Assembly: GCF_000193635.1 (NCBI RefSeq)
Contig: NZ_AEKT01000009.1
Coordinates: forward strand, 1-64,000
Source: Weissella cibaria KACC 11862
Lineage (GTDB): Bacteria > Bacillota > Bacilli > Lactobacillales > Lactobacillaceae
Reading direction: 5' to 3'
DNA: 64,000 bases
The position numbers were made by a program, and so were the translations under genes. Below the pieces are notes generated by a model, which worked only from the letters and a program-made list of their open reading frames with translations, did no database searches and was not told the DNA's origin. This document shows positions 8,659-19,720 of the stretch, piece by piece (the stretch's first letter is position 1; each line of letters begins with the position of its first letter).

Positions 8659-11600
8659 CTAGGCCATTGCTGTAACCGCAAACCCTTGTGATTCCAAGAC
8701 GCGAAGCAAAGCCCCCACCGTGTCGAAGGCCGTAAAGAGTGGGACTGCATTTTCGATGGCCGCATGTCGAATCCGTTGGCCATCACTAATCGTTGCGCCA
8801 TCTTGACGCGTTGTATTAATCGCAATTTGTAGGTGACCGTTTCGCAATGCTGATACCGCATTATTGTCAGATTCACTGATTTTATCAAGAATCTCAACGG
8901 CTAACTGATTATCACGTAGGTAAGCACCTGTCCCCGCCGTCGCAACCAATTGGAACCCTAAGTCAGCAAAACGCTTGGCCAACACCAGCGCTTCTTCCTT
9001 ATCTTCATCAGCGACTGTCAATAGCACGTTACCAAACGTTGGCACCTTGATGTTTGACGCTTCAAACGCCTTGTATAGCGCCTTTTCAAACGTCGTGTCG
9101 GATCCCATCACTTCCCCAGTTGACTTCATTTCTGGTCCCAGCAATGAGTCAACTTCAGGTAACTTGGTGAATGAGAAAATTGGTGCCTTAACGTGAACCG
9201 TTGTTGGTTCGGGTACCAAGCCGGTTGTTAAGCCAAGGTCTGCTAAGCGTTGACCTAGCATCACTTGCGTCGCCAATTGGGCCAACTGTAAATGCGTGAC
9301 CTTCGAAATAAATGGCACTGTTCGTGATGCGCGTGGGTTCACTTCAATGACATACGCCGTATTATCATGAATGACAAATTGGACATTCATCAAACCAACG
9401 GTCTGCAGTGACTTGGCTAATGCAATTGACGCTGCCACCATTTCATCCTTGACCTTTTGGCTAAGTGTCTGACTTGGGTAAACCGACATCGAGTCACCAG
9501 AGTGCACCCCGGCACGTTCGATGTGTTCCATAATACCTGGAATCACAACCGTCTCACCATCGGATAGCACATCCACTTCGGCTTCAGCCCCCACTAAGTA
9601 AGAATCGATTAAGACTGGGTGATCATTAGAAACCTTCACCGCACGCCCCATATAGTCGGTCAATTCAGCCGCATTGGTCACAATTTCCATTGCACGACCA
9701 CCTAACACGTATGAAGGTCGAACCAAGACAGGATAGCCAACTTCTTCAGCTGCTGCCAACGCGCCTGGTACTGTCGTTGCCGTCTTACCAACCGGTTGTG
9801 GCAGTTGCAGCGCTTTAATCACTTGATCAAAGGCTTCACGATCTTCCGCACGATCCAGATTTTCAACCGTCGTCCCCAAAATGTTGACACCACGTGCTGC
9901 TAATGGCGCTGCTAGATTAATCGCCGTTTGACCACCGAACTGAACGACCACCCCAAGCGGTTGCTCATGGTCGATGACATTCAGAACATCTTCCAACGTG
10001 AGCGGTTCAAAGTACAACTTATCCGAGACTGAGAAGTCTGTTGACACCGTTTCAGGGTTTGAGTTCATGATAATTGCCTCATACCCTGCTGCTTGAATTG
10101 CCTTCACCGCATGTACCGTGGCATAGTCAAACTCAACACCTTGACCAATGCGAATTGGACCGGAACCCAATACCAACACGCTTGGCTTCTCACTCACAAC
10201 TGATTCATCTTCCTGTTCAAAAGTTGCATAATAATATGGCGTTTGTGAGGCAAATTCAGCCGCCACCGTATCAACCATCTTGTAGACTGACTGCAACTGT
10301 AACTGTTGCCGGCGCTGGCGAATATCGTCCATCGTCATCCCCCAAATGTCCGCAATCGTTTGATCTGCAAACCCATTCCGCTTAGCCAATGCTAACGTGT
10401 CAGCATCGCCGACTTCATGCGTAAGTTGTGTTTCAATCTCAATCAAATGCAGCACTTTGTCTAAGAAAAATTCATCAATTTGCGTCGCTGCATGTAATTC
10501 GGCCAGCGTGACACCCCGACGGAATAACTCGCCAATCATAAACAGCCGATCATCACGGGCTGGCATTAACATATCCACTAACTCAGCAGTTGCCAGGTTC
10601 TCAAAACGATTGTCACGCAAACTGAGCGCCCCAATTTCCAATGATCGAATTGCCTTATTCATGGCCTCTTCGATGTTACGGCCAATCGCCATGACTTCAC
10701 CAGTTGCCTTCATCTGCGTCCCCAAACGGCGGTCAGCGTTGGCAAATTTGTCGAACGGCCAACGCGGAATTTTAACGATCACGTAGTCGAGGGCTGGTTC
10801 AAACTGTGCCATGGTCGTACCAGTAACTGGGTTAATAATTTCATCCAAGGTGAGCCCAACCGCAATCTTGGCGGCCATCTTCGCAATTGGATACCCGGTT
10901 GCCTTTGAAGCCAAGGCTGATGAGCGCGACACACGTGGGTTCACTTCGATGATGTAGTACTGGAACGACTCTGGGTTCAGTGCCATTTGAATATTAACGC
11001 CGCCCTCAATCTTGAGTGCTCGAATAATTTTCAAAGCTGCATCACGCATCATTTGCAGTTCACGATCAGACAAGGTTTGCACCGGCGCGACCACAATCGA
11101 ATCACCCGTGTGGATACCGACTGGGTCAAAATTTTCCATCGATGCCACAATTAAGGCGTTATCAGCCGCATCACGCATCACTTCGAATTCAATCTCCTTA
11201 AAACCAGCAATTGATTTTTCAATCAATACTTGCGTCACTGGTGACAATTCCAAACCATTTGCCGCAATCTCAGCCAATTCAGTTGGTGTGGCCGCAATCC
11301 CACCACCAGTTCCACCAAGGGTGTACGCTGGGCGCACAATCACTGGGTACCCATGCGTTGTCGCAAATGTTAACGCATCATCAACCGTCGTAGCAATCGT
11401 TGACTCAGGGACTGGTTCATGAAGCCGATCCATTAAATCTTTAAACGCTTCCCGGTCTTCCGCCTCTTCAATCGCCGTTAATTTTGTACCGAGTAACTCG
11501 ATGCCCATTTCGGCCAAGATACCTGTTTCAGACAGATCCTTGGCTAAGTTCAGTCCTGTTTGCCCACCCAAGGTTGGCAAAATAGCATCTGGCCGTTCTT

Positions 11601-11838
11601 TCCGAATGATGCGCTCCAAAAACTCCAACGTTAGCGGTTCAATATAAACGCGGTCAGCCATTTCCGCATCCGTCATAATGGTGGCAGGGTTCGAGTTTAC
11701 CAAGACAACCTCATAGCCTTCCTCTTTCAAAGACATCGTTGCCTGCGTACCAGAATAATCAAACTCGGCCGCTTGACCAATCACAATGGGTCCTGAACCA
11801 ATCACTAAAATCTTTCGAATGTCTGTACGCTTAGGCAT
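8659..11838 (-). CDS. carB: Carbamoyl-phosphate synthase large subunit
   Basis: 1059 residues from the ATG at 11838 (AAGGAG at 6 bases). It carries the two homologous ATP-grasp halves: the first begins [20 protein letters not shown], the second repeats [19 protein letters not shown] near residue 560. A C-terminal MGS-like regulatory domain follows from about residue 930. It makes carbamoyl phosphate from bicarbonate, ammonia and 2 ATP together with carA. Its start overlaps the carA stop by 8 bases. Confidence 0.97.
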   Translation of the reverse strand: MPKRTDIRKILVIGSGPIVIGQAAEFDYSGTQATMSLKEEGYEVVLVNSNPATIMTDAEMADRVYIEPLTLEFLERIIRKERPDAILPTLGGQTGLNLAKDLSETGILAEMGIELLGTKLTAIEEAEDREAFKDLMDRLHEPVPESTIATTVDDALTFATTHGYPVIVRPAYTLGGTGGGIAATPTELAEIAANGLELSPVTQVLIEKSIAGFKEIEFEVMRDAADNALIVASMENFDPVGIHTGDSIVVAPVQTLSDRELQMMRDAALKIIRALKIEGGVNIQMALNPESFQYYIIEVNPRVSRSSALASKATGYPIAKMAAKIAVGLTLDEIINPVTGTTMAQFEPALDYVIVKIPRWPFDKFANADRRLGTQMKATGEVMAIGRNIEEAMNKAIRSLEIGALSLRDNRFENLATAELVDMLMPARDDRLFMIGELFRRGVTLAELHAATQIDEFFLDKVLHLIEIETQLTHEVGDADTLALAKRNGFADQTIADIWGMTMDDIRQRRQQLQLQSVYKMVDTVAAEFASQTPYYYATFEQEDESVVSEKPSVLVLGSGPIRIGQGVEFDYATVHAVKAIQAAGYEAIIMNSNPETVSTDFSVSDKLYFEPLTLEDVLNVIDHEQPLGVVVQFGGQTAINLAAPLAARGVNILGTTVENLDRAEDREAFDQVIKALQLPQPVGKTATTVPGALAAAEEVGYPVLVRPSYVLGGRAMEIVTNAAELTDYMGRAVKVSNDHPVLIDSYLVGAEAEVDVLSDGETVVIPGIMEHIERAGVHSGDSMSVYPSQTLSQKVKDEMVAASIALAKSLQTVGLMNVQFVIHDNTAYVIEVNPRASRTVPFISKVTHLQLAQLATQVMLGQRLADLGLTTGLVPEPTTVHVKAPIFSFTKLPEVDSLLGPEMKSTGEVMGSDTTFEKALYKAFEASNIKVPTFGNVLLTVADEDKEEALVLAKRFADLGFQLVATAGTGAYLRDNQLAVEILDKISESDNNAVSALRNGHLQIAINTTRQDGATISDGQRIRHAAIENAVPLFTAFDTVGALLRVLESQGFAVTAMA

Positions 11839-12913
11839 GTTGCACTCCTTGCTTTTCGTTGGCAATCATCTGCAAAAAATCATCAAATAAATACTCAGCA
11901 TCGTGAGGACCTGGTGCTGCATCTGGGTGGAATTGTACCGAGAAGGCTGGTCGGTTCGTCAACTGTAATCCTTCAACTGTGTGGTCATTAATTTCTTCGT
12001 GGGTGATCTCTAACTTCGTATCAACAATTGATGATGCATCAACCGCATAACCATGATTCTGCGACGTAAAATCAATTCGGCCAGTGTTCAAATTGCGAAC
12101 CGCGTGGTTAAAGCCACGGTGACCAAACTTTAATTTGTAAGTTTCTGCGCCATTGGCTAAAGCAAACAATTGGTGACCCAAGCAAATGCCCATCAATGGC
12201 AAGCGATCCTGCAACGTGCGGATAACCGGCAATACCCCCTCGACTGATTCAGGGTCACCCGGTCCGTTTGAAAGTAACACCCCGTCTGGGTTAGTATCCA
12301 AAATTGTTTGGGCATCTACTGTCGCTGGGAAAACCGTCACATTGACGCCGCGCTTGGCTAACGCGCGTAAAATTGAGTTTTTCAACCCAAAATCAATCAT
12401 CGCAATTGACACGCCATCCGTTGGGTTAACGTACGTCGTTTGCGTCGTTACCTCAGCAACTTGTCGATCTGACAAAGTCGTATCCGCCAAGGTTGTCAGT
12501 ACGTCTGGGGTCACTTCATCAACAATCGTGGCCTTCATGACACCGCGCTCCCGAATTTCTTTGGTTAACGCGCGCGTATCAATTCCCGTAATCCCTGGTA
12601 AATCCATTTTCTCTGCCCACTCCGCCAATGACATTTGAGAACGCCAATTTGACGGGCGTCGAGCAATTTCATGAGCAACAATTGCGCTTGCAGCCGGACG
12701 GAGTGATTCAAAATCATCCCGGTTAATGCCGTAGTTTCCAATTAAAGGGTACGTGAAAGTCAAGATTTGGCCATGGTATGACAAATCCGTCAGTGACTCT
12801 TGATACCCTGACATACCCGTATTAAAAACAACTTCACCAGTAACTGGCTTGGTTGATCCAAACCCTTCACCCGCATAAACTGATCCGTTTGCTAAAACTA
12901 AGTAGCGCTTCAT
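11831..12913 (-). CDS. carA: Carbamoyl-phosphate synthase small subunit
   Basis: 360 residues. Class I glutamine amidotransferase with the nucleophilic cysteine in GICLGHQLF (near residue 240) and the later catalytic His-x-Glu region ([10 protein letters not shown]). It releases ammonia from glutamine for carB. The start overlaps the pyrC stop by 4 bases. Being inside the pyr operon, it supplies pyrimidine synthesis first; arginine synthesis genes are not seen here. Confidence 0.97.
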   Translation of the reverse strand: MKRYLVLANGSVYAGEGFGSTKPVTGEVVFNTGMSGYQESLTDLSYHGQILTFTYPLIGNYGINRDDFESLRPAASAIVAHEIARRPSNWRSQMSLAEWAEKMDLPGITGIDTRALTKEIRERGVMKATIVDEVTPDVLTTLADTTLSDRQVAEVTTQTTYVNPTDGVSIAMIDFGLKNSILRALAKRGVNVTVFPATVDAQTILDTNPDGVLLSNGPGDPESVEGVLPVIRTLQDRLPLMGICLGHQLFALANGAETYKLKFGHRGFNHAVRNLNTGRIDFTSQNHGYAVDASSIVDTKLEITHEEINDHTVEGLQLTNRPAFSVQFHPDAAPGPHDAEYLFDDFLQMIANEKQGVQHA

Positions 12914-14196
12914 AACTCCCCCTCTGCTTGATAAGCAATCTTACCGGCAACTAATGTTAGTCGCGTTTGCCCATAGACAACTTCCCCAATAAACGGCGTA
13001 TTCACACCCTTAGACAAGAAATCTTGCGCATTAATTTGATATGGTGTTTCTAAATCGAACAATGCCAAGTCCGCGCGTTCACCGACAGCAACTTGTTTTG
13101 GTGCCTCTAACTGGAATGCATCAATTGGTGCTGCGTTCATCCAAGTTAATAATTGGGCTAACGTCGCAATACCAGGTTTAACTAAGTGCGTGTACAACAA
13201 CTGAAAACTGGTTTCAATCCCGGTAATGCCAAATGCCGCCCCGATAAATGACCGTTCCTTCTCAGCCACACTGTGCGGCGCGTGATCAGTCGCCACCATA
13301 TCAATGGTGCCGTCCAACAAACCAGCAATGACTGCTGCCCGATCTGCCGGCGCACGAAGTGGTGGATTCATCTTAAACAAGGCATCATCCCCAGTAATAT
13401 CAGTTTCATCCAACAATAAGTGGTGTGGTGAGACTTCGGCCGTGACATGAATCCCGTTTTGTTTCGCTAAGCGCACCAAGGCGACAGATTCTTTCGTTGA
13501 TAAATGTGCAACGTGATAATGGACGCCAGTTGCTTGGGCCAACATGAGGTCACGCGCAAGTTGGGCGGATTCAGCAAGCGGATTAATACCTGGCAAGCCC
13601 AGTTCAGCTGACCGTGCCCCCAAATTCATCACCCCACCTTTGACTAACGATTCATCTTCAACGTGCGCGACTAGTGGTCGATTCACCTTGGCTGCGGCCG
13701 TCATCGCATCAAGCATGGTGGCTGCAGTTTGCACCCCTTTACCATCATTAGTAAAGGCGATTGCGCCTTCAGCAGCCAATGCTGGCAAATCCCCGATTTC
13801 GTCAGCGGTTAGTCCTTCAGAAATCGCACCATACTGCGCAACGTGGACAACACCTGCTGCTTGATTACGTGCTTGGACAGTTTCAAACGCTGATAAAGTA
13901 GCTGGTACAGGGTTCAAATTAGGCATCGCTGCCACGGTCGTAAAGCCACCGCGGGCCGCTGCGCGGGACCCCGTTGCAATCGTCTCTTTGTATTCAAAAC
14001 CTGGTTCGCGAAAATGGACGTGAATATCAACCAAACCAGGCGTTAATAATTGGCCCGTCGCTTGAATAACGCGGTCAGCCGTTACATCAAGTTGTGGGGC
14101 CACTGCCGTAATCGTATCGTCAGTCACCAGGACATCTCGTGTGACCACTTGGTCAGCCTCTACAATTTGAACCTGCTTAAACAAAAGTGTTGTCAT
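12910..14196 (-). CDS. pyrC: Dihydroorotase, class I
   Basis: Cyclises carbamoyl aspartate to dihydroorotate. 428 residues with the metal-binding [10 protein letters not shown] motif (near residue 58) and the late catalytic ATDHAPH motif (near residue 303), both standard in type I metal-dependent dihydroorotases. Its ATG shares one base with the pyrB stop. Confidence 0.97.
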   Translation of the reverse strand: MTTLLFKQVQIVEADQVVTRDVLVTDDTITAVAPQLDVTADRVIQATGQLLTPGLVDIHVHFREPGFEYKETIATGSRAAARGGFTTVAAMPNLNPVPATLSAFETVQARNQAAGVVHVAQYGAISEGLTADEIGDLPALAAEGAIAFTNDGKGVQTAATMLDAMTAAAKVNRPLVAHVEDESLVKGGVMNLGARSAELGLPGINPLAESAQLARDLMLAQATGVHYHVAHLSTKESVALVRLAKQNGIHVTAEVSPHHLLLDETDITGDDALFKMNPPLRAPADRAAVIAGLLDGTIDMVATDHAPHSVAEKERSFIGAAFGITGIETSFQLLYTHLVKPGIATLAQLLTWMNAAPIDAFQLEAPKQVAVGERADLALFDLETPYQINAQDFLSKGVNTPFIGEVVYGQTRLTLVAGKIAYQAEGEL

Positions 14197-15101
14197 TATT
14201 CTCCCCCTCGTGCGATCGCCGCCAAAATTGCCATGCGTGCATATACACCGTTGGTCATTTGTTCAAAAATCCGTGATTTCGGTGCTTCAACCAACTCATC
14301 AGCAATTTCAACACCGCGGTTAACTGGCGCAGGGTGCATGATAATTGCCTGTTCCTTCAACCGTCCATATCGTTCACGTGTTAGTCCATGCAAAGCATGG
14401 TAGCTAGCGGCTGAAAAATTCGTGTTTTCATCTGTATCTAAGCGTTCATGCTGAACACGTAAGAGCATCAATACATCGACCTTCTCTAGTTCTGTATCAA
14501 GCCCCGTGTACGTGCCATAGGTTTCAAATTCACGTGGGTACCATGCCTTGGGTCCACCAAATGTCACCGTTGCCCCAAGGCGTTGCAGAACCGCTGCATT
14601 TGACCGAGCAACGCGTGAATGTGCTAAGTCACCAACAATACGGATATTTAATCCTTCAAAGTGACCAAAATTCTCATAGATTGTCACCAAGTCCAACAAA
14701 CTTTGTGACGGATGCTGGCCACTACCATCACCAGCATTGACCAGTTGTGGCATCAACTCTGATTGCTCAGCGACCAGCGGTTGATACCAGTCATTGATAT
14801 GATGACGTAGAACAACCACGTCAACACCAACAGCCCCTAATGTCTTTAACGTATCCGACAAGGTTTCGCCCTTTTGCGTGGAACTCGTTTGTGGATCAAT
14901 TGCAATCCGTTGCCAGCCTAGTTTTGTCTCTGCAACCTGAAAGCTGGTGTGCGTCCGGGTTGAATTTTCGAAGAAGAGGTTGGCCACTAATTTAGGCGTC
15001 TGCATCGGTTGACGCTTGCCTTGTTTGTAGGCTAGTGCTTCAGCAATCATGTCTTGAATTGTCGTGAGCGGCAACTCGTTCAAGTTAACAAAGTTTTGCA
15101 T
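14196..15101 (-). CDS. pyrB: Aspartate carbamoyltransferase catalytic subunit
   Basis: Joins carbamoyl phosphate and aspartate. 301 residues from the ATG at 15101, preceded by GGGAG. FFENSTRTHTSF is the carbamoyl-phosphate binding loop, HPSQSLLDL and MHPAPVNRG are further active-site segments. It is the first gene after the PyrR attenuator. No pyrI regulatory subunit is present, as is normal in Gram-positives. Confidence 0.97.
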   Translation of the reverse strand: MQNFVNLNELPLTTIQDMIAEALAYKQGKRQPMQTPKLVANLFFENSTRTHTSFQVAETKLGWQRIAIDPQTSSTQKGETLSDTLKTLGAVGVDVVVLRHHINDWYQPLVAEQSELMPQLVNAGDGSGQHPSQSLLDLVTIYENFGHFEGLNIRIVGDLAHSRVARSNAAVLQRLGATVTFGGPKAWYPREFETYGTYTGLDTELEKVDVLMLLRVQHERLDTDENTNFSAASYHALHGLTRERYGRLKEQAIIMHPAPVNRGVEIADELVEAPKSRIFEQMTNGVYARMAILAAIARGGE

Positions 15102-15120
15102 GGTGACTCCCTTTCTGTGC

Positions 15121-15262
15121 ACAAAAAAACCTCGTGAATCAGTGATTCACGAGGTTTTGCTTCTGGTTAGTTTTTAGGCGGACTAATACAGTTATCCCCT
15201 TAAATTCCCCCAACCAACGGCAACCCTTCATAGCCTCACTGGACTACTTTTTAAAAGGTTAT
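15121..15262 (-). promoter_or_regulatory. PyrR-binding RNA attenuator of the pyr operon
   Basis: The minus-strand leader carries AGTCCAGTGAGGCT (15232-15245), a full match to the PyrR anti-antiterminator binding consensus (ARUCCNGNGAGGYU). It is followed by an intrinsic terminator, CCTCGTGAATCA pairing with TGATTCACGAGG and a T-run, at 15122-15157. UMP-bound PyrR is expected to favour termination before pyrB. No pyrR gene is in the window. Confidence 0.93.
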
Positions 15263-15276
15263 TTGTTGTTGCATTT

Positions 15277-15305
15277 AATATAGCACTCGCAAGTAAAATG
15301 GTAAA
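15277..15305 (-). promoter_or_regulatory. Promoter of the pyr operon
   Basis: Minus strand: TTTACC (15300-15305), 17 bases, then an extended -10, TGCTATATT, with TATATT at 15277-15282. The predicted start lies just upstream of the PyrR-binding loop. Confidence 0.65.
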
Positions 15306-15399
15306 CACGGCTAATTTTACTAGTTAACAAATTTAAACGTTTTACGTGTTGCTCTATCACGGTTTACGTTTTACTTTACATTTTCATTACAAAATAAAA

Positions 15400-15426
15400 A
15401 ACCACCTGATCAATTATCAAGTGGTT
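15400..15426 (-). terminator. Terminator of the 98-residue gene
   Basis: ACCACTTGAT pairs with ATCAGGTGGT, followed by a T-rich run on the minus strand. Confidence 0.8.
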
Positions 15427-15431
15427 ATCAA

Positions 15432-15728
15432 TTAGCTAATTTGTGGTTCACGAGCCATATAAACATCATCATTAACTCGGATGCGGTGGCCCCGCAATTG
15501 GAATTCTTCCACGCCTTGTGAGATAAACTTTGTTAGTTGCATCTTACCAACGTGCAAGTAAGTGGCCAGTTCAGCTTGGGTCCTGAATCGGTGTTCACCA
15601 TCGACTTCATAACGCCATTCATTTGCTGCATTTTGCCATTGCTCGTGTGCCCAAGCAACCACTTCTGGATGGTCTAAATCACCACCATACTTGGCTGCGC
15701 GCTTCATCATCTCTGGAATCCAATTCAT
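15432..15728 (-). CDS. Small protein with a possible helix-turn-helix, unknown function
   Basis: 98 residues, not recognised. The first half is rich in Trp and charged residues. The second half, AELATYLHVGKMQLTKFISQ, looks like a helix-turn-helix or excisionase-type winged helix, followed by RIRVNDDVYMAR as a possible wing. It sits downstream of the large double-HTH regulator on the same strand, 153 bases away, with its own terminator. A DNA-binding role is inference only. Confidence 0.6.
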   Translation of the reverse strand: MNWIPEMMKRAAKYGGDLDHPEVVAWAHEQWQNAANEWRYEVDGEHRFRTQAELATYLHVGKMQLTKFISQGVEEFQLRGHRIRVNDDVYMAREPQIS

Positions 15729-15881
15729 GTCCCTTACCTCTCTTTTCTAAGCACATCCTGTTTCTCGTTTTGCTATGTACCTAGAGTAAGGTATCCCCTG
15801 CCATTTCAGCCAAAAAGTTCCAAAAACGATACAAATTTCACCGTTTTGTTCAGGCTGTCAAGCTAATGGTTTTATGAATTG

Positions 15882-17732
15882 TCATTTTGTTGAGGTATCT
15901 CCCTCTTTTAAAACTGTCGCAAAGTGATGCTTCAATGTATCAGCAATGAAATTTCTGTTTTTTGGAAACAGCGGTTTGCCCGTTAAAACTTGATAATCGG
16001 TCACAAACGTTTCGAACGCCGCCAACCCCGCGGCCGGATTGGTAAACATCATCTCGTAGTAGTCAAAGACGTCGACTCGCCAGCGCCAAGTGGCAAAGTG
16101 GAAAATTTGCGGATCACGCTCCCGTTCGCCAGCAACCACGGTCATGATTTTATCAAAATCTGCTCGTTGGTTTAAAATGACGGCCTTCAGTAAAGAATAC
16201 TCGGCATTATTCAGAACTGAACTAATCGGTGCTCGAAATACATTGCGATGATGCATGTACTCATCTGCAATCCTCAGGCGTTTTATCACCATCTCAACAT
16301 CATCAATGTCGATAAATGAATACATCACTAGCCGATGCTCCGCTTCATGCCATTCATCCAGTTTTAATAAGTAGTCCGTAATTGTCCGTGCTAAGTCTAA
16401 TTGCACAATGCTCGTCGGATCAAAATCAGATAGTTGTTGGTTGACATAGACTTGAAATTCAAGTGCCGTTTCATAATCAGCATTACTATGCGAGATTTCA
16501 TAATGATCCAAAGCCTCTGTGACCACTGTTTGATAATCGGTTGGATCCACCAAGAATGCTGCGAAACGTTCCCGCGCTCGGGACGTTGGATTTTTAAAGA
16601 AGAACACCGTTAAATCAGCAGGCAACAACCGTAAGTAGGTCATCATTTCGAACAAATCATTTAAGCGGATGACCACGTCCTGATGCATAATACGATATAA
16701 CTTTGACCGCGTGATGCCGTATTCTTCTAACTCGCTCCCGGTAATTCGTTTCCCTTTCAACAAAATTTGGAGCGCATCGCCAAAGTTATCTGCTAACTCC
16801 GCCGACTGAATATGGGCATAATCTGTCGTAAACATTGACTTACCATTAACAGCCATGTGTGAACGCTTCATCGTTAAGGCTTGCCATAAACCAGGAAACG
16901 ATAAGGTATCGTAGGTTAATTTAATTTCAACCACCCCACGCGCAATCGCAACATTTAGCCAACTTCGGAATTGTTGTTCCGCTGCCGGACTATCAACTGT
17001 GTAGTATGCTTTCAACATCTTGGCAAATTCGCGTAGCATAAACAATTCAATATTTGACGGGCGCGCAGGTTGATTTTCAATTGCCTCTAAAACAAATAAC
17101 ATTGTCGGCCAAGACTTAAGTGAAGGACGTGTTAGATGAACCAAGGCATAATAATGAATCCGTAAAATAGTGAGATAAATCGGCATTGGCATGTAGCCGC
17201 TAAACAACCCGATGCTTTGCACAAAAATTTCATAGAGCCGATAAAAACGCTTAGGGGTTAATGATTCAGCAATCAACGAAAATAGTTGCATCTCAAAGAA
17301 CGTGAATACCCGATAATTTTTAAGTTCATCATATAATGCCGTTACATCCGGTTTACAATCAGCATCGCTCTTGTAGGCCACCAAGTAATTAAAAGCCAGA
17401 CCATACTGTCGGTGTGCCACTAAATTAGACTGGGCATATTTAGCTTGTAACATATCCCGAAACGTTTCTAACTGGTCAACGGTCAAATTACGAGCACGTA
17501 ATAAATTTAAATTATAGGGTTCTGGAATGACATCTGTATCAATCACCAACTCCGCAAAGGAGACCGTCAACAAATCCATCAAAATTTGCAAATCGCGAAT
17601 CGACAAATCTCGTTCACCACGCATGTACGCAAAATATTTACTCTTTGAAATACCATTCGCCACAATTGTTTGAACCGACACCTGTTTGTTGCGCCTTATT
17701 TCATTAATTCTTTCAGCTAATGTCTGTGTCAT
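15882..17732 (-). CDS. Double Rgg-like transcriptional regulator (two HTH plus helical-repeat halves)
   Basis: 616 residues, about twice the length of Rgg/MutR regulators. An N-terminal HTH (INEIRRNKQVSVQTIVANGI, SKSKYFAYMRGERDLS) is followed by an all-helical region. A second HTH-like segment near residues 320-380 (GKRITGSELEEYGITRSKLY, then IMHQDVVIRLNDLFEMMTYL) is followed by another helical region. This reads as a tandem duplication of a complete HTH-plus-TPR-like unit. Proteins of this type usually respond to secreted peptides. The ATG at 17732 follows GGGGGAAA; an in-frame TTG at 17747 is less likely. A short gene starts divergently 154 bases away. Confidence 0.75.
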   Translation of the reverse strand: MTQTLAERINEIRRNKQVSVQTIVANGISKSKYFAYMRGERDLSIRDLQILMDLLTVSFAELVIDTDVIPEPYNLNLLRARNLTVDQLETFRDMLQAKYAQSNLVAHRQYGLAFNYLVAYKSDADCKPDVTALYDELKNYRVFTFFEMQLFSLIAESLTPKRFYRLYEIFVQSIGLFSGYMPMPIYLTILRIHYYALVHLTRPSLKSWPTMLFVLEAIENQPARPSNIELFMLREFAKMLKAYYTVDSPAAEQQFRSWLNVAIARGVVEIKLTYDTLSFPGLWQALTMKRSHMAVNGKSMFTTDYAHIQSAELADNFGDALQILLKGKRITGSELEEYGITRSKLYRIMHQDVVIRLNDLFEMMTYLRLLPADLTVFFFKNPTSRARERFAAFLVDPTDYQTVVTEALDHYEISHSNADYETALEFQVYVNQQLSDFDPTSIVQLDLARTITDYLLKLDEWHEAEHRLVMYSFIDIDDVEMVIKRLRIADEYMHHRNVFRAPISSVLNNAEYSLLKAVILNQRADFDKIMTVVAGERERDPQIFHFATWRWRVDVFDYYEMMFTNPAAGLAAFETFVTDYQVLTGKPLFPKNRNFIADTLKHHFATVLKEGDTSTK

Positions 17733-17848
17733 CCGCGTTTCCCCCAATCGTGAACTTCCTTAATTACTAGGATACGGGACATTTTTGAAAAAACGGTATA
17801 TTTTGTTTCACTTTTAGCACCATTTATTTATAACCATCGTTTTAATCC

Positions 17849-17854
17849 TATAAT
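17849..17854 (+). promoter_or_regulatory. -10 box of the divergent 34-codon gene
   Basis: A perfect TATAAT lies 31 bases before the ATG at 17886. No good -35 box is seen at 17 bases, so the promoter may need an activator; the neighbouring regulator is the obvious candidate. Confidence 0.5.
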
Positions 17855-17885
17855 AAGGACAATATCTTGAGAAAGCGAGTTTATC

Positions 17886-17990
17886 ATGAATCAATCAAAC
17901 TGGTTATTTAATGAAACAACAACAATTACTAACGCCTTTCAACAAGCCCACTTATCACTGAGCCACACAAATAAGGCTAATCAAAAGTAA
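17886..17990 (+). CDS. Candidate 34-residue microprotein divergent from the double-HTH regulator
   Basis: ATG to TAA encodes 34 residues beginning MNQSNWLFNETTT and ending HTNKANQK. It is polar and Ser/Thr/Asn/Gln-rich, with no clear hydrophobic signal segment, so it is unlike typical SHP pheromone precursors. It has a TATAAT upstream, only a weak purine-rich site (GAGAAAGCGAG), and a strong terminator hairpin directly after its stop. It may instead be a small regulatory RNA with a chance ORF. Transcription looks likely; translation is uncertain. Confidence 0.4.
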   Translation: MNQSNWLFNETTTITNAFQQAHLSLSHTNKANQK

Positions 17991-17994
17991 CAAA

Positions 17995-18028
17995 AAACCC
18001 GGTCTGGCGCATCTGCCAGACCGGGTTT
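17995..18028. terminator. Bidirectional terminator
   Basis: A 14-base-pair stem, AAACCCGGTCTGGC with GCCAGACCGGGTTT. The minus-strand side has a strong T-run (for the 104-residue gene); the plus-strand side serves the 34-codon gene less strongly. Confidence 0.88.
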
Positions 18029-18034
18029 AATTGT

Positions 18035-18349
18035 TTAACTAACTTGATTCTCAGTTAGAATTTTTTGGATAACATCATCCATTTCGGGCGTCTTAGTCCA
18101 TTCTGTGTATTCTTTGATGGCAACCATCTCAGGTATTTCAAAATGTTCATTAACGTACTTTTCGTATTTTTCAACGTTTCCTGAGTGAGGAATGTTAATT
18201 TTTAAAATACGAACCGATTGAATCATCCCCTGTTCAGCGGCGTATTCGGCTTGACCATTGTGCAAAAGATTGCCAATTTCCTTATAAGTCGATCCGTCGT
18301 TACGGGTAATCTCCTCAATAATATCAAGCGTTTGATAATCCGCAGCCAT
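18035..18349 (-). CDS. Hypothetical protein after glmM
   Basis: 104 residues, not recognised. It is acidic, with predicted alternating helices and strands (SVRILKINIP is a likely strand), and no signal or membrane segment. It starts 4 bases after the glmM stop and ends before a strong terminator, so it is the last gene of the cdaA-cdaR-glmM run. A link to cell wall or c-di-AMP biology is suggested only by position. Confidence 0.7.
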   Translation of the reverse strand: MAADYQTLDIIEEITRNDGSTYKEIGNLLHNGQAEYAAEQGMIQSVRILKINIPHSGNVEKYEKYVNEHFEIPEMVAIKEYTEWTKTPEMDDVIQKILTENQVS

Positions 18350-18353
18350 GTTC

Positions 18354-19712
18354 TTAATCCACTCCTACTTCTGCACGAACAACATCAACGATGCGATCAA
18401 CATAAGCCCCAACTAATTCTTCGGTTTGAGCTTCTGCCATCACACGTAACAAATCTTGCGTACCTGAAGGACGCACCAAAACGCGACCATTGTCACCCAT
18501 TTCGGCTTCAACTTCAGCAATCACTTGCTTAATCGCTTCATTCTCTAGCGCGGCCTTCTTGTCTTGGACCTTCACATTAACCAACTTTTGTGGGAAGACT
18601 GTCATCTCACCAGCTAGTTCTGACAGCTTCTTGCCTGTTGCCTTCATAACATGCAGCAATTGCAAAGCTGTCAACATACCATCACCAGTTGTTGACCAGT
18701 CCAAGAACACCACGTGACCTGATTGCTCACCGCCCAAGTTATACCCAGACTTCAACATCTCTTCGACCACATAGCGATCACCAACAGCTGTCTTAACTGA
18801 TGACATGTTGTTTTCAGCCATGGCCTTGTACATACCGATGTTTGACATGACCGTTGTGACAATCGTGTCTTGCTTCAAACGACCGTGTTCTGACAAGTAC
18901 TTACCGGTAATGAACATGACCTTATCACCATCGACAACGTCACCGTTTTCATCAACAGCAATCAAGCGATCACCGTCACCATCAAATGCCAACCCAACTT
19001 GGGCACCATTTTCAACCGTAAACTTCGCAATCGCTTCAGGGTGTGTTGACCCAACGCCCTTGTTAATGTTCAATCCGTCAGGTGATGTGGCCATCGTGAC
19101 AAAGTCAGCGCCCATGTCAGCAAACAAGTTTGCGACTAAACCAGACGTTGCACCGTTGGCTGCATCAATGGCAATGTTCATGCCTGACAAATCATCAGGG
19201 ATGGTTGTCTGCAAGTACTCTAGGTACTTAGCAGCCCCTTCAGGGAAGTCTGACACTGTACCCAAGCCTTCAGCGGCTGGACGCGGCAATGTATCTTCCG
19301 GTGCATCAAGCAACGCTTCAATTTCAGCTTCCAACTCATCTGATAGCTTGAAGCCATCCGCACCAAAGAACTTAATCCCGTTATCTTCAGCTGGATTGTG
19401 TGATGCCGTGATTTGCGCACCAGCATCTGCTTGTTGGGCACGCACTAAGTAGGCAACCCCCGGCGTTGAAATGACGTTCAAACGCAAAATTTCAATACCA
19501 ACTGATAGCAAACCAGCAATCAAAGCATGCTCCAACATTTGTCCTGACATACGTGTGTCACGACCAACTAGCACGCGTGGTCGGCGTCCTTCAGCGTGGC
19601 GCGTCAAAACTGCACCACCCATGCGACCGAGACGGAAAGCCAACTCTGGCGTTAATTCCTTATTGGCAATCCCGCGCACACCATCTGTTCCAAAATAATG
19701 TAATTCAACCAT
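18354..19712 (-). CDS. glmM: Phosphoglucosamine mutase
   Basis: Converts glucosamine-6-phosphate to glucosamine-1-phosphate for UDP-GlcNAc. 452 residues. [13 protein letters not shown] contains the phosphoserine of the family, DGDGDR is the metal-binding loop, and [12 protein letters not shown] is the C-terminal phosphate-binding loop. It lies 8 bases after cdaR. The cdaA-cdaR-glmM order is widely conserved in Firmicutes, where GlmM is known to bind and dampen CdaA. Confidence 0.97.
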   Translation of the reverse strand: MVELHYFGTDGVRGIANKELTPELAFRLGRMGGAVLTRHAEGRRPRVLVGRDTRMSGQMLEHALIAGLLSVGIEILRLNVISTPGVAYLVRAQQADAGAQITASHNPAEDNGIKFFGADGFKLSDELEAEIEALLDAPEDTLPRPAAEGLGTVSDFPEGAAKYLEYLQTTIPDDLSGMNIAIDAANGATSGLVANLFADMGADFVTMATSPDGLNINKGVGSTHPEAIAKFTVENGAQVGLAFDGDGDRLIAVDENGDVVDGDKVMFITGKYLSEHGRLKQDTIVTTVMSNIGMYKAMAENNMSSVKTAVGDRYVVEEMLKSGYNLGGEQSGHVVFLDWSTTGDGMLTALQLLHVMKATGKKLSELAGEMTVFPQKLVNVKVQDKKAALENEAIKQVIAEVEAEMGDNGRVLVRPSGTQDLLRVMAEAQTEELVGAYVDRIVDVVRAEVGVD

Positions 19713-19720
19713 AATGTTTT

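Noticed and set aside
10074-11422. Plus-strand open frames of 100-136 codons opposite carB
   Set aside because: They are antisense shadows of the large carB gene with no ribosome site or conserved features.
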